Notes: a model not told the origin generated them from the letters alone. Numbered from the stretch's first letter, positions 1 to 8,223 are shown. The stretch: 64,000 bases of DNA from an uncultured Anaerobutyricum sp. (GCF_934307085.1 NZ_CAKRCF010000009.1:1-64000), one strand, 5' to 3'. Numbers and translations: made by a program.

Positions 1-120
1 TATCCGGGCAAAAGAATCGCGGGGCACGCGAGGATAGCTTGTAGATACTTGGCTCAGTAGAGCCATTGAGCAAGAAGTCCCCACTTCAAAATCTATGATT
101 TAAGTGGTGGGAGCATGTCA
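1..120 (+). mobile_element. right end of IS200/IS605-type element (remnant)
   Basis: Bases 51-64 form a GGCTC-AGTA-GAGCC hairpin, and about 79-112 form an imperfect hairpin, CCCCACTTCAAA / TTTAAGTGGTGGG, typical of the right end of IS605-group elements, where the guide-RNA scaffold of TnpB ends. A short frame, bases 2-37 (residues IRAKESRGTRG then stop), could be the C-terminal tail of TnpB, but only 11 codons lie in the window. The rest of the element would be upstream of the window. The host sequence would start just after about base 120. Seen: both hairpins. Inferred: identity as IS200/IS605. Confidence 0.6.
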
Positions 121-413
121 CTAGATATATAGTATAGTTCTTTTATAACAATAAATTTGTAAAGTTAAATTTTCTAAGGGATTCAAGGAGTGTTTGAAAA
201 AATTCTGGTATAGGATAGTGTATTAGCTGTTTAGTAATAATAGTTTATGGACAATCATTTGGCAGTTACAACAAAAGAGTCACGAATCAAACTATATCCA
301 ACAATACTTTAGAAGCTAGAAGGAAGAAACACTGGTATGTTACGAAAAATATACAAATTCAGAATCTGTAAATGGACAAATAAAAAATAGGAAAGTAAGA
401 GGAAGAAATCCAA

Positions 414-1160
414 ATGTTAAAAGTAATTATTTCCCCAGCGAAAAAAATGAAAATAAGAAACGATATTTTACCGTATAAAAATATCCCATTTTTTATAAAA
501 GAAGCAGAGAAGCTTTTTTCTTACATGGGAAATATGTCATTTGATGAGCTAAAAGATTTGTGGAAATGCAGTGATAAGCTTGTGGAAGAGAATGAGCGAC
601 AGTTTCGAATAGGAAACTTAAAACAGAATCTAAGCCCGGCGATTCTTTCCTATGAAGGAATCCAGTATAAATATATGGCTCCAGCAGTATTTGAGGAGCA
701 GGCTTTTACATGGTTAGAAAAACATTTACGGATTTTATCAGGCTTTTACGGTGCACTATCTCCATTTGACGGAGTAATTCCATATCGCCTTGAAATGCAG
801 GCACGCTTCCACAAAGAAGAAATAGATAATTTATATGACTTTTGGGGACAAAAACTGGCAGACTACGTCTTAAAAGACTGCGATTGTCTCATTAACCTTG
901 CCTCCAAAGAATACAGCAAAAGCATTTTAAAATATATCCCTGAAAATGTACGAGTTATAACCTGTGTATTTGGAGAACTGATCGATGGAAAAATAAAAGA
1001 AAAAGGAACCTACGCAAAAATGGCAAGAGGTTCCCTTGTACGCTATATGGCAGAACATCAGATAGAAAATCCAGAGGAAATTAAACAGTTCGATGAACTT
1101 GGATATAAATACAAAGAAGAATATTCAAACAGTACAAAATATTGCTATTTAATTCATTAA
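414..1160 (+). CDS. yaaA: YaaA-family peroxide stress protein (DUF328)
   Basis: A 248-residue protein with the family's N-terminal signature MLKVIISPAKKMK and the usual length of about 250. YaaA proteins are cytoplasmic and in E. coli lower free iron and so limit peroxide damage to DNA; this role is known for the family, not shown here. The gene stands alone, after an AT-rich upstream stretch without a gene, with a weak purine-rich RBS (AGGAAGA) before the ATG. Its last codons (tta att cat taa) lie inside the terminal inverted repeat of the palindromic element that follows, so the end of the protein is written by that repeat. Confidence 0.9.
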   Translation: MLKVIISPAKKMKIRNDILPYKNIPFFIKEAEKLFSYMGNMSFDELKDLWKCSDKLVEENERQFRIGNLKQNLSPAILSYEGIQYKYMAPAVFEEQAFTWLEKHLRILSGFYGALSPFDGVIPYRLEMQARFHKEEIDNLYDFWGQKLADYVLKDCDCLINLASKEYSKSILKYIPENVRVITCVFGELIDGKIKEKGTYAKMARGSLVRYMAEHQIENPEEIKQFDELGYKYKEEYSNSTKYCYLIH

Positions 1161-1481
1161 GAGACAGACGCCCGAGAAGAGAGAAGATATCCTATATTTG
1201 TGACTTTAGTCGCGGCGGTTTAAATGCTCGCTTTATGCGCTCGCATCTAAACCTTGCTCCGAGGCCACAAATATAGGATATCTTCTCTCTTCGCGGGCTG
1301 TCTTTGGCTGGATTTTGTTTGAATTAAATAGTAGTTGTGGGGATTTGGGGGAGAGAGCAGAAGACATCAGCTTCTGTCCTCAAATCCCCTCCCCCCTGTT
1401 TGATTCATCTTCTCCAGCCACAGCACAAATATGCCTTATTGGGGGCAATGGCTTCGTCTGTAGTTTGCTTAATGAATTAAA
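1148..1481. repeat. palindromic element 1 (composite, with 14-18 bp terminal inverted repeats)
   Basis: Bounded by perfect inverted repeats TTTAATTCATTAAG (1148-1161) and CTTAATGAATTAAA (1468-1481), which extend outward to 18 bp. Inside is a 142-bp palindrome (AGACAG at 1162 to CTGTCT at 1303): a perfect 27-bp stem, 1176-1202 with 1266-1292, encloses the core GACTTTAGTCGCGGCG ... TTGCTCCGAGGCCAC and an inner stem GGTTTAAATGC / GCATCTAAACC. A second palindrome follows at 1306-1419 (GGCTGGA / TCCAGCC, then GGGGATTTG / CAAATCCCC and CAGAAG / CTTCTG), then a right end CGTCTGT at 1455-1461. The element fills the gap between convergent genes and overlaps both stop codons. Confidence 0.85.
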
Positions 1482-2685
1482 TAGCAACAACCCCCTTTTG
1501 GTAGTTGATGTAGACTGGGATATGTTTTTTTCGTAAAGCCCGGATAACGGGATAGACAATGAGAAGTTCTCCTTCTATATAAACTGCGTCAGGTTTGTAT
1601 TTTAAAATCCCCTTAACATAATCCTTTATATAAGATTTAAAGTCGGATTTTTCCATAGAAAATTCGCCAAAGTTTCCGTCAAATGTAAGTGCGGGCATTT
1701 CCGGTAAGTCACAATGGATAATTGCTGCATTTTCCATATGAGGGATTTCTTTAAGGATTTCATCCATTTTGGAAGAACCGCCTAAATTTATAATGCAGGA
1801 AGTTTCCGTAAAGTTTTCAAGGCTTATTTTGCAGGCAGAAATTGCATCGTTTACATCATCGACGGTCATGATAAAACCGCCTTTGTGGCAGAAGTTTGCA
1901 CTGGTTAATCCAGTTGCCTGTTTTAATTCTTCTCCCTCTAAACCAAACCAGCTTTCAGGAAAGCTGCATTTATAATTGAGAGAATGTTCTTTTTTTAATG
2001 GCTGGATGCAATAGCCTCCGCGGTTTGAGGGGAAAATAATAAAGGCAATATCTGTTTCTCGTAATTGTTTTTGGCATGGGACGAATTCAGGGAGAACGAG
2101 AATTTTTGCTTCGATTTCAGATTTTTCCCCAGACAAAACAGAGGAATTATGTGCGGCTAAAATTTCTTCTACACGTTTCTCGGCGCGTTCATTTCCTTTA
2201 TATTTTTCGAACATATTTACAAGAATCATTCCGGCTGTCTGTACTGCTGTGGAAAATGCTTCATTTTCTCCATTTTCCACATCCCAGGAAGGATTAAAAT
2301 TGCCGATTAAAGTGGCAAGTTCATTTTTTTCGCCTGTATTATCGTTTCTATCAAGTGGCTGGACAAATGATTCATCAAACTTTACGGCAAGTTCTTCACC
2401 GAGAATTTCTGCCCCAAGTTCTTCCCATAAAAGACCGAATGCGGCATAAGGAACACCATTTTCACGGACACGGCTGTCGCGCTGGTGATGATCGTATTTG
2501 CCCCTTCCAATATCAAAAATAATTCCCTTAAAATCTTCAGGAACTTTATTTCCACGGGTGATTGTGATTTCAGGATTAAAATATAAAAGTAATGCGGAAG
2601 AAAAAACATCGTCTGCATGGAATTTGCCGCCATGTGTAAATGCAGCGGCATCCCGCATTTTAATTTGTTCTAATAATGTATTCAT
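1477..2685 (-). CDS. MYG1/UPF0160-family metal-dependent hydrolase-like protein with C-terminal extension
   Basis: A 402-residue protein whose first part carries the MYG1 signatures THGGKFHADDVF and YDHHQ, a DHH-like metal-binding arrangement; MYG1 relatives are nucleases or phosphoesterases. The family region seems to end near residue 295. The last 105 or so residues (INLGGSS, then a strand-rich region with VYIEGELLIVYPVIRALRKK) are not part of the MYG1 core that I know and look like a separate alpha/beta domain. RBS GAGGT precedes the ATG. It is convergent with yaaA, and its stop codon is inside the right terminal repeat of element 1. The exact substrate cannot be told from sequence. Confidence 0.75.
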   Translation of the reverse strand: MNTLLEQIKMRDAAAFTHGGKFHADDVFSSALLLYFNPEITITRGNKVPEDFKGIIFDIGRGKYDHHQRDSRVRENGVPYAAFGLLWEELGAEILGEELAVKFDESFVQPLDRNDNTGEKNELATLIGNFNPSWDVENGENEAFSTAVQTAGMILVNMFEKYKGNERAEKRVEEILAAHNSSVLSGEKSEIEAKILVLPEFVPCQKQLRETDIAFIIFPSNRGGYCIQPLKKEHSLNYKCSFPESWFGLEGEELKQATGLTSANFCHKGGFIMTVDDVNDAISACKISLENFTETSCIINLGGSSKMDEILKEIPHMENAAIIHCDLPEMPALTFDGNFGEFSMEKSDFKSYIKDYVKGILKYKPDAVYIEGELLIVYPVIRALRKKHIPVYINYQKGVVAI

Positions 2686-3199
2686 AATTTTACCTCAGTA
2701 TTTTTCATTAATGGAATATTTCCTGGAACTATCTATTTTTAGAAGTTTCTCGGAAAAGTATTACTTGAAGAAATAAAAATAAAGCTGTACTTTAGAGTGT
2801 TTTCAAATGCATTCTAAAATTTTAAAAATAATTCTTGAAAACGTTTACACAAACGTATGTAAATTATTTGGGATAGTTACAAAGAATCGACAATTAGTAT
2901 AGCATAGAATAATAGAAAAATTTGCACAAAAAATATAGAAAATAAGAAAAAACATCCCCCGGGGGAGCTTGTGAGAGAAAATATAGAGATGATATTATAA
3001 TTTCAAAATACTACCAAAGTTTTTGAATCAAAATTTTGAACAAAATAGATGACGGTACAAAAATTCAATATAAATAATGTATTACATAAAAGCTCGATAT
3101 AGCAAATCTATCATATAAAAATTCAATATAAATGATAGATTACAATAACTATTTTGTTTGAAAATCTTTTGTGAAAACTTTGTAAAAGGAGGAAGAAAA
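2686..3199. other. 514-bp divergent intergenic region between the MYG1 gene and cbiM
   Basis: No gene is visible. It holds a CcpA-type cre-like site (2836-2849), a perfect 12-bp GC palindrome TCCCCCGGGGGA (2955-2966) in otherwise very AT-rich DNA, two copies of AAAAATTCAATATAAAT (about 3058-3074 and 3117-3133), and a 10-bp inverted repeat AATCTATCAT / ATGATAGATT (3105-3114, 3132-3141) that could fold in the cbiM leader. I looked for the conserved elements of a cobalamin riboswitch upstream of cbiM and did not find them. Confidence 0.6.
2836..2849. promoter_or_regulatory. cre-like operator (CcpA/LacI-family type)
   Basis: TGAAAACGTTTACA fits the catabolite responsive element consensus TGNAANCGNWNNCW. 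It lies 150 bp from the start of the minus-strand MYG1 gene and 350 bp from cbiM, so either could be the target. A single match of this kind in AT-rich DNA can arise by chance. Confidence 0.35.
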
Positions 3200-4219
3200 A
3201 TGCATATACCTGAAAATTATCTAAGTCCTTCAACCTGTGCAGTAATGACTGCAGCGATGGTTCCGGTGTGGACTTATTCGATTAAAAAAGTGAAAGCAGA
3301 GATTCCGAAAGTGAAAATGCCATTACTCGGTATCGGAGCAGCTTTTTCTTTTCTTGGAATGATGTTCAATATCCCACTTCCGGGAGGTACGACAGGACAT
3401 GCAGTGGGAGGAACGTTGATTGCGATTCTTACAGGAAGCCCGTCAGCGGGATGTATTGCGGTTACGATTGCGTTGCTCATACAGGCATTGCTCTTTGGTG
3501 ATGGGGGAATTCTGGCGTTTGGGGCAAATTGTTTTAATATGGCATTTATGCTTCCATTTATCGGATTTGCCCTCTACAAATTTATCTGGAAAAAGACCGG
3601 AAAAAGAAAGTTAGGAGCGGCAGTGGGTTCCTATGTTGGAATTAATGTAGCAGCATTTTGTGCGGCGATTGAGTTTGGCATCCAGCCAATTCTTTTTACG
3701 GATGCCGCAGGAAAGGCATTATATTGTCCATATCCACTCAGTATTTCTGTGCCGGCAATGATGATTGGACATCTTACTTTATTTGGGTTTGCGGAGGTAA
3801 TTCTCACAACAGCAATTCTTACTTTTGTGGAAAAAGTATCTCCAGAAACTTTGGAAGATACTCCAGAATCTGGAACGTTGACAGGCACATTTAAACCACT
3901 GTATATTCTTATGGCGGTGTTAATTGTACTTACACCTCTTGGACTTTTAGCAAGCGGAACTGCCTGGGGGGAATGGGGTGTTGAGGAAATGTCTTCCCTT
4001 GTAAGCAACGGAAAGGTACTTGGATATACTCCAGTTGGAATGGAAAAAGGATTCAGTCTTGCATCACTTTTTCCAGATTACTCGATGGCGGGAATGCCAG
4101 AATGGATTGGCTATATTTTATCTGCCGTAGTTGGTGTTGCACTTATTATTATTTTCTTTAAGCTTTTATCAGGCGGTAAAAGGGAAAAAATTGATTTTTC
4201 AAAAGGACAGTCAGAGTAA
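3200..4219 (+). CDS. cbiM: CbiM-type cobalt (or nickel) ECF transporter substrate-binding protein with fused CbiN-like C-terminus
   Basis: A 339-residue membrane protein. I place the start at the ATG giving MHIPENYLSP, because CbiM/NikM proteins begin with Met-His (His2 is a metal ligand) and AAAAGGAGG sits just upstream; an earlier in-frame start at 3158 has no such support. About eight membrane segments follow; motif PGGTTGHAVGG and the later QALLFGDGG are typical of the family. The C-terminal third (from about residue 220), with a loop and a final membrane helix, corresponds to the CbiN-like/PDGLE part. First gene of cbiM-cbiQ-cbiO; its last base overlaps the ATG of cbiQ. Cobalt is the likelier metal but nickel cannot be excluded. 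Confidence 0.88.
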   Translation: MHIPENYLSPSTCAVMTAAMVPVWTYSIKKVKAEIPKVKMPLLGIGAAFSFLGMMFNIPLPGGTTGHAVGGTLIAILTGSPSAGCIAVTIALLIQALLFGDGGILAFGANCFNMAFMLPFIGFALYKFIWKKTGKRKLGAAVGSYVGINVAAFCAAIEFGIQPILFTDAAGKALYCPYPLSISVPAMMIGHLTLFGFAEVILTTAILTFVEKVSPETLEDTPESGTLTGTFKPLYILMAVLIVLTPLGLLASGTAWGEWGVEEMSSLVSNGKVLGYTPVGMEKGFSLASLFPDYSMAGMPEWIGYILSAVVGVALIIIFFKLLSGGKREKIDFSKGQSE

Positions 4220-5193
4220 TGGAAGATTTAGGGAATAAGAGAAAAAGTAGTAAGAATTTAATTAGACATTCTGAGGAGAAAAAACAAGACTTATCAGTGA
4301 GAACAGAAGAAAAGATAAAAACAGGCAATACAGCGGAAAGAAATCATGTAGATGAAATAGGTAGTATGGTAGAAGGAGAAGCAGCAAAAGAAACAGTTTT
4401 ACCATCTTGGATGTGTGAATCTGAATCGTATGAATCCAATATTGATAAAGATGGGTTTATCACAAAAAGTACACAGGCAGTTCTTGGTATACTGGCAAAG
4501 TTAAAATGGAATGCAGGGAAGGACGGGCGACTTAGTGCCAGTCCTTCCTTAAAATTATGCTATACTTTTTTATTTATTTTGCTTACCGCCTGCTCGAAAA
4601 ATTATCTGTTTTCCTTAATTATGGCAGCAGGAACAATTCTTGCACTTGCAAGTTACCCAGCATCTGTGATTCGGCAAATTCTTTCAGGAACAATCGGAGC
4701 AGTTTTATTTTCCACTTTAATTCTGTTACCAGCAGTATTTATGGGAAATCCACAGATACTCCTAATAATTGGAACGAAAGTGTTTTTATCTGTCACTCTT
4801 ATCGGAATGCTGTCGGCGGGAACATCCTGGAATAAACTTACAGCAAGCCTTCGAGCATTTCACATACCAGATATTTTTATATTTACATTGGATATCACAC
4901 TAAAATATATCGCAGTCCTCGGAGAAATCTGCATGGAAATCCTAACAGCACTTCGCCTGCGTTCTGTAGGACAAAATAAGAAAAAAGCTAAAGCATTTTC
5001 TGGTATTTTAGGTATTTCTTTTTTGAAATCAAGAGACATGGCAGATGAAATGTATGCCGCAATGTGTTGCCGGGGATTTGTTGGAGAGTATAAATCAGGG
5101 AGGAAATATACTTTTCGGAAACAGGATATCTTTTATATATTTTTAATGATATTAGTAGTAGGGTTCTTTGTTTATCTTGAATGGAAAAAATGA
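4219..5193 (+). CDS. cbiQ: CbiQ-type ECF transporter T component, with long hydrophilic N-terminal extension
   Basis: A 324-residue protein. Residues from about 110 on form the usual CbiQ membrane domain with five to six helices, and the charged coupling stretch around LTALRLRSVG and later MYAAMCCRGF matches the two ATPase-contacting Ala-Arg-Gly-type motifs of T components. The first 90 or so residues are a Lys/Glu/Ser-rich, unstructured-looking extension, which most CbiQ proteins of about 230-260 residues lack. It overlaps the cbiM stop by one base (taATG), indicating coupled translation. It links the substrate subunit to the CbiO ATPase in the cytoplasmic membrane. Confidence 0.85.
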   Translation: MEDLGNKRKSSKNLIRHSEEKKQDLSVRTEEKIKTGNTAERNHVDEIGSMVEGEAAKETVLPSWMCESESYESNIDKDGFITKSTQAVLGILAKLKWNAGKDGRLSASPSLKLCYTFLFILLTACSKNYLFSLIMAAGTILALASYPASVIRQILSGTIGAVLFSTLILLPAVFMGNPQILLIIGTKVFLSVTLIGMLSAGTSWNKLTASLRAFHIPDIFIFTLDITLKYIAVLGEICMEILTALRLRSVGQNKKKAKAFSGILGISFLKSRDMADEMYAAMCCRGFVGEYKSGRKYTFRKQDIFYIFLMILVVGFFVYLEWKK

Positions 5194-5316
5194 ATATAAA
5201 ACTTTTTTAGGTAGAATCTTTATTGCTGACAGATAAAACTTTTTGAATATAAAACTTTAATATAGGGATATAACAAAAGGTATGGTAAAACAAAATGAAA
5301 ATAATCTAGAGGAATA

Positions 5317-5456
5317 TAATTAAGAATATAGTAAAGAGAAAGTAAGCCAGAGAAATGTAATTAAGAATATAGTAAAGGGAAAGTAAGGTAGGAAGATATA
5401 ATTAAGAATACAATAAAATGGAAATAGATCAGAACATATAATTCAAAGTAATAAAG
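5317..5456. repeat. 41-bp tandem repeat, about 3.5 degenerate copies
   Basis: TAATTAAGAATA starts recur at 5317, 5358, 5399 and (as TAATTCAAAG) 5439, giving a period of 40-41 bases. Each unit continues with a GTAAAG-GAAAGTAAG-like purine tract. The array fills most of the 282-bp gap between cbiQ and cbiO, a gap that is unusual for genes of one transporter. A 14-base direct repeat, GAATATAAAACTTT, lies just before it (5191-5204 and 5244-5257). Confidence 0.75.
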
Positions 5457-5475
5457 AATAAAAGGAAGATTCAAA

Positions 5476-6141
5476 ATGATAGAACTGAAAAATGTATGCT
5501 ATGCTTACGGAAAAGAAATCGCTTTACGATATATCAATTTAAATATTCAAAAAGGTGAATCTGTAATTATTCAAGGACCAAATGGCTGCGGCAAGTCCAC
5601 TTTAATAAAATTATTAAATGGAATTATTTTTCCAATGGAAGGTAGTTACACATATCAAGGTCACGAAATTACAGAAAAAACATTAAAAGATACCCGGTTT
5701 GCCAAATGGTTTCATCAGCAAATGGGCTATGTATTCCAAAACGCAGATACACAGCTTTTTTGCGGAAGTGTAGAAGAAGAAATCGCCTTTGGTCCAACCC
5801 AGATGGGACTTTCCGAAGGCGAAATCAAACAGAGAACAGACGACTGTCTTAAGTTATTCGGAATTGAAAAACTAAGAGAACGCCCACCATATCATTTAAG
5901 TGGCGGCGAAAAACGAAAAGTATCGTTAGCTTGTATTCTGTCCATGAATCCAGAAGTACTTATCCTTGATGAACCACTGGCTGGGCTTGATGAAAGTACG
6001 CAGAAAATGCTCATAGACTTTCTAAAGAAATTTCATGCGGCGGGAAAGACACTCATCATTATTACACATAATAATCAGCTTGCGAAAGAATTGGGAACCC
6101 GATTCATAAAAATGAACGACAAACATGAGATTATTATTTAA
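5476..6141 (+). CDS. cbiO: CbiO-type energy-coupling factor transporter ATPase
   Basis: A 221-residue ABC ATPase: Walker A GPNGCGKST, Q-loop FQNADTQLF, signature LSGGEKRKV, Walker B VLILDEP and the switch His in ITHNN. This is shorter than the usual 270-280 because the C-terminal dimerisation region is missing. It would power the CbiM/CbiQ importer in the membrane. RBS AAAGGAAG precedes the ATG. The stop codon lies inside the terminal repeat of palindromic element 2, and the last residues are a run of Ile, so the short C-terminus may be a consequence of insertion of that element. Confidence 0.88.
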   Translation: MIELKNVCYAYGKEIALRYINLNIQKGESVIIQGPNGCGKSTLIKLLNGIIFPMEGSYTYQGHEITEKTLKDTRFAKWFHQQMGYVFQNADTQLFCGSVEEEIAFGPTQMGLSEGEIKQRTDDCLKLFGIEKLRERPPYHLSGGEKRKVSLACILSMNPEVLILDEPLAGLDESTQKMLIDFLKKFHAAGKTLIIITHNNQLAKELGTRFIKMNDKHEIII

Positions 6142-6347
6142 TTCATTAAGAGACAGACGCCCGAGAAGAGATACGATATTCTATATTTGTGACTTTAGTC
6201 GCGGCGGTTTAAATGCTTGCTTTATGCGCTCGGAGCAAGTGTTGGATGCGAGCGCGTGGAGCGAACATTCAACGCGCCGCGACTAAAAGCACAAATATGG
6301 CCTATGAAGTTCACTGGCTTCGTCTGTTGTTTACTTAATGAATTAAA
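6137..6347. repeat. palindromic element 2 (hybrid core, terminal inverted repeats)
   Basis: Perfect 14-bp terminal inverted repeats (6137-6150 and 6334-6347, 16 bp with neighbouring bases), followed inward by AGACAGACG and CGTCTGT. The left half carries the core GACTTTAGTCGCGGCGG and TTTATGCGCTC; the right half carries the same core in reverse orientation (GGAGCAAGTGTTGGATGCGAGCG ... CGCCGCGACTAAAAG). The outer arms match only in part (ATATTTGTG / CACAAATAT), so it looks like a recombinant of two elements. It overlaps the stop codons of cbiO and of the convergent anti-sigma gene. Confidence 0.8.
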
Positions 6348-7581
6348 TAGTAATAGTAAATGATTTTCCGATTTGTTTATAGTCGGAAATGGTAATTTCC
6401 TGAGCGGTATCGGTATGTTCACTATCGACTTTGATTTCAGTAGATTCGGTTTTGTCAGAATCTGTATCTTTTGTAGTTTTTTCTGCAGAGTCTGATTTTG
6501 ATACAGAAAAAGTCTGTGTATTTCCACTGCCAATTATTTTGGCAGAGCCGGCTTCCTCTTTGGCATTTGATTCATTCGAGCTGCTATTAGAGGAAAGGTT
6601 AGAGTAATCAGCACAATATGGAGTTAAAGTAAGGCTGGTGGCTTTAGGGGAGATAGATCCTACTGATTTATCTACTCTAAAAGTGCCGCTTGTTCCGTCT
6701 GATTCACCAAGGAAAAATTCTACAGGGTTACCGAGATTGTCTTTTCCTTTTAAGAGGATATCTCCAGAAAGTCCGGTATTGTCTGAGGAGATAGTAAATA
6801 TTATTTTCTGATCGATTATATTGCTCCTATAATTTTTCAGAGATATTTTTGTTTTGTCTGGCAAAGTAAAGGAGTGATTTAAAGCTACGTTTTTTGTTTT
6901 AGCATTTAATTCTTTGCCGGAAGCTGCAAATTTTAATTTCCCAATATTAGTATTTGATTTATCTAATGTGTAAAAATTAATCGTAAAATTAGATTTGTCA
7001 GATAGAACGGAAGAATCATTTAATTGTATTTCGCTTTCGGAGATAGAGGTCAGTTTGTCTATAGGAGTAGAGCTGCTTCCGATGCTGTTTACAATATTTT
7101 GTCCACCGATAGTAACGTCTGTATCAATTGGGAGTTCAGTAATGCGTTTAATATTTAAATTTTTTAATGTGGCATTGTCTTTTATTTTTGTTTTATAGGA
7201 AATGATGAGGCTGTGTCCGTCAAGAATTACTTCATTCAATGTGACAGTAATCCCTTTTTTAGATACAGATTTACCGATCATTGTACTGTAAGAACTAAGG
7301 TCTTCCTGAACACCTAAAAGTGTGGATAAACTTTCCATAATCTGCTGGGATTGTGCATATACATTCTGCCTTACTGGGGCACAGCTTCCGCCAAGAATGA
7401 GGACAAAAGCGGCAGCGGCGGCAACATATTTTTTCCAGGTATGTTTTTTGACAGATACTTTTTTCTTTGAAGTAAAGGATTGTTTCCAGTTTTTTAAATC
7501 ATTACTGGTAATATCGATATTTTCAAAAGTATCTATCTGATTGTCAATATCATTTAATAAATCATAAATATCATTTTTCAT
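6343..7581 (-). CDS. DUF4179-type membrane anti-sigma factor
   Basis: A 412-residue protein: cytoplasmic N-terminus of about 65 residues, one membrane helix (about 67-84, KKYVAAAAAFVLILGG), and a large extracellular Ser/Thr/Asp-rich domain. This is the DUF4179 plan, whose members sit beside sigma factors and hold them inactive at the membrane until a signal is sensed outside. The N-terminal segment (YDLLNDIDNQID ... WKQSFTSKKK) would bind sigma. The gene lies 72 bp downstream of the sigma gene on the same strand with RBS AAAGGAG. The C-terminal tail is low complexity (Thr/Glu/Asp/Lys). Its stop codon lies in the terminal repeat of element 2. Confidence 0.75.
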   Translation of the reverse strand: MKNDIYDLLNDIDNQIDTFENIDITSNDLKNWKQSFTSKKKVSVKKHTWKKYVAAAAAFVLILGGSCAPVRQNVYAQSQQIMESLSTLLGVQEDLSSYSTMIGKSVSKKGITVTLNEVILDGHSLIISYKTKIKDNATLKNLNIKRITELPIDTDVTIGGQNIVNSIGSSSTPIDKLTSISESEIQLNDSSVLSDKSNFTINFYTLDKSNTNIGKLKFAASGKELNAKTKNVALNHSFTLPDKTKISLKNYRSNIIDQKIIFTISSDNTGLSGDILLKGKDNLGNPVEFFLGESDGTSGTFRVDKSVGSISPKATSLTLTPYCADYSNLSSNSSSNESNAKEEAGSAKIIGSGNTQTFSVSKSDSAEKTTKDTDSDKTESTEIKVDSEHTDTAQEITISDYKQIGKSFTITI

Positions 7582-7653
7582 AAAAAACTCCTTTCGGTTA
7601 TCATGAGTGGAACCCTACGTTCTATTGGTAATGGGTAGTTGAGAACGGCTATA

Positions 7654-8223
7654 TTAGGTAATATTCATTGAGTTTGTTTTGGGAAAAAGGGCTCGCAGTT
7701 TCTTTTTATTGCGGAAAAGTCGATTATACAGCACCGGCTTTTTTATATTCATTTCCTTTGATATTTCGTCAAATGGTTTTTCTTCCACATATAGTTTGAT
7801 AAAAAGTTCTCTGTCCTGTGGTTTCAAACAGGATAACATTTGCTTAGTTTCTTCAGAAAATTCCTCATCAAACTGCGTCTGTAATTCAATAGCATCGTCA
7901 ATAACCTTTGTATGCGGTGAATTTTCCCAACTTGTCTCTAAAAGAAAGTGTGCATATTTTCTTTTGTAATCTAAAGCCTTTAACCGAGCAATCCCGCCAA
8001 TCCAGTTAGCAAAAGGATTTCGTGCGGAATCATAAGAGTCGATATGTTCCCACACAGCGAAGAAAACATCATTAATACATTCTTCTTCATATTGAGAAAG
8101 GACATTTAGATAACGATGTGTAACAGACTTTACAAGTCCGCCATAATGAACCATCACATATTCTAAAGCTTTCTCATTTCTGTGGGATAACTCCTCCACG
8201 AAATTTGATTCATTTATTTTCAT
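7654..8223 (-). CDS. RNA polymerase sigma factor, ECF-like sigma-70 family
   Basis: A 189-residue sigma factor. Region 2 includes a DVFFAVWEHIDSYD-type motif (compare DVFLKVW in ECF sigmas) and region 4 the helix-turn-helix around FDEISKEMNIKKPVLYNRLFRNKKKL. I start at the ATG giving MKINESNF (rather than an upstream in-frame start) because AAAGGAGAAG is directly in front of it. Paired with the DUF4179 protein downstream it forms a sigma/anti-sigma switch, probably autoregulated, for a cell-surface stress response; the regulon is not visible here. Confidence 0.82.
   Translation of the reverse strand: MKINESNFVEELSHRNEKALEYVMVHYGGLVKSVTHRYLNVLSQYEEECINDVFFAVWEHIDSYDSARNPFANWIGGIARLKALDYKRKYAHFLLETSWENSPHTKVIDDAIELQTQFDEEFSEETKQMLSCLKPQDRELFIKLYVEEKPFDEISKEMNIKKPVLYNRLFRNKKKLRALFPKTNSMNIT

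Noticed and set aside
1315..1536. 73-codon open frame on the plus strand
   Set aside because: It lies within the second palindrome of element 1, has no RBS, and its composition follows the inverted repeats.
2870..3199. Cobalamin or nickel/cobalt riboswitch before cbiM
   Set aside because: No B12-box-like or NiCo core sequence could be found.
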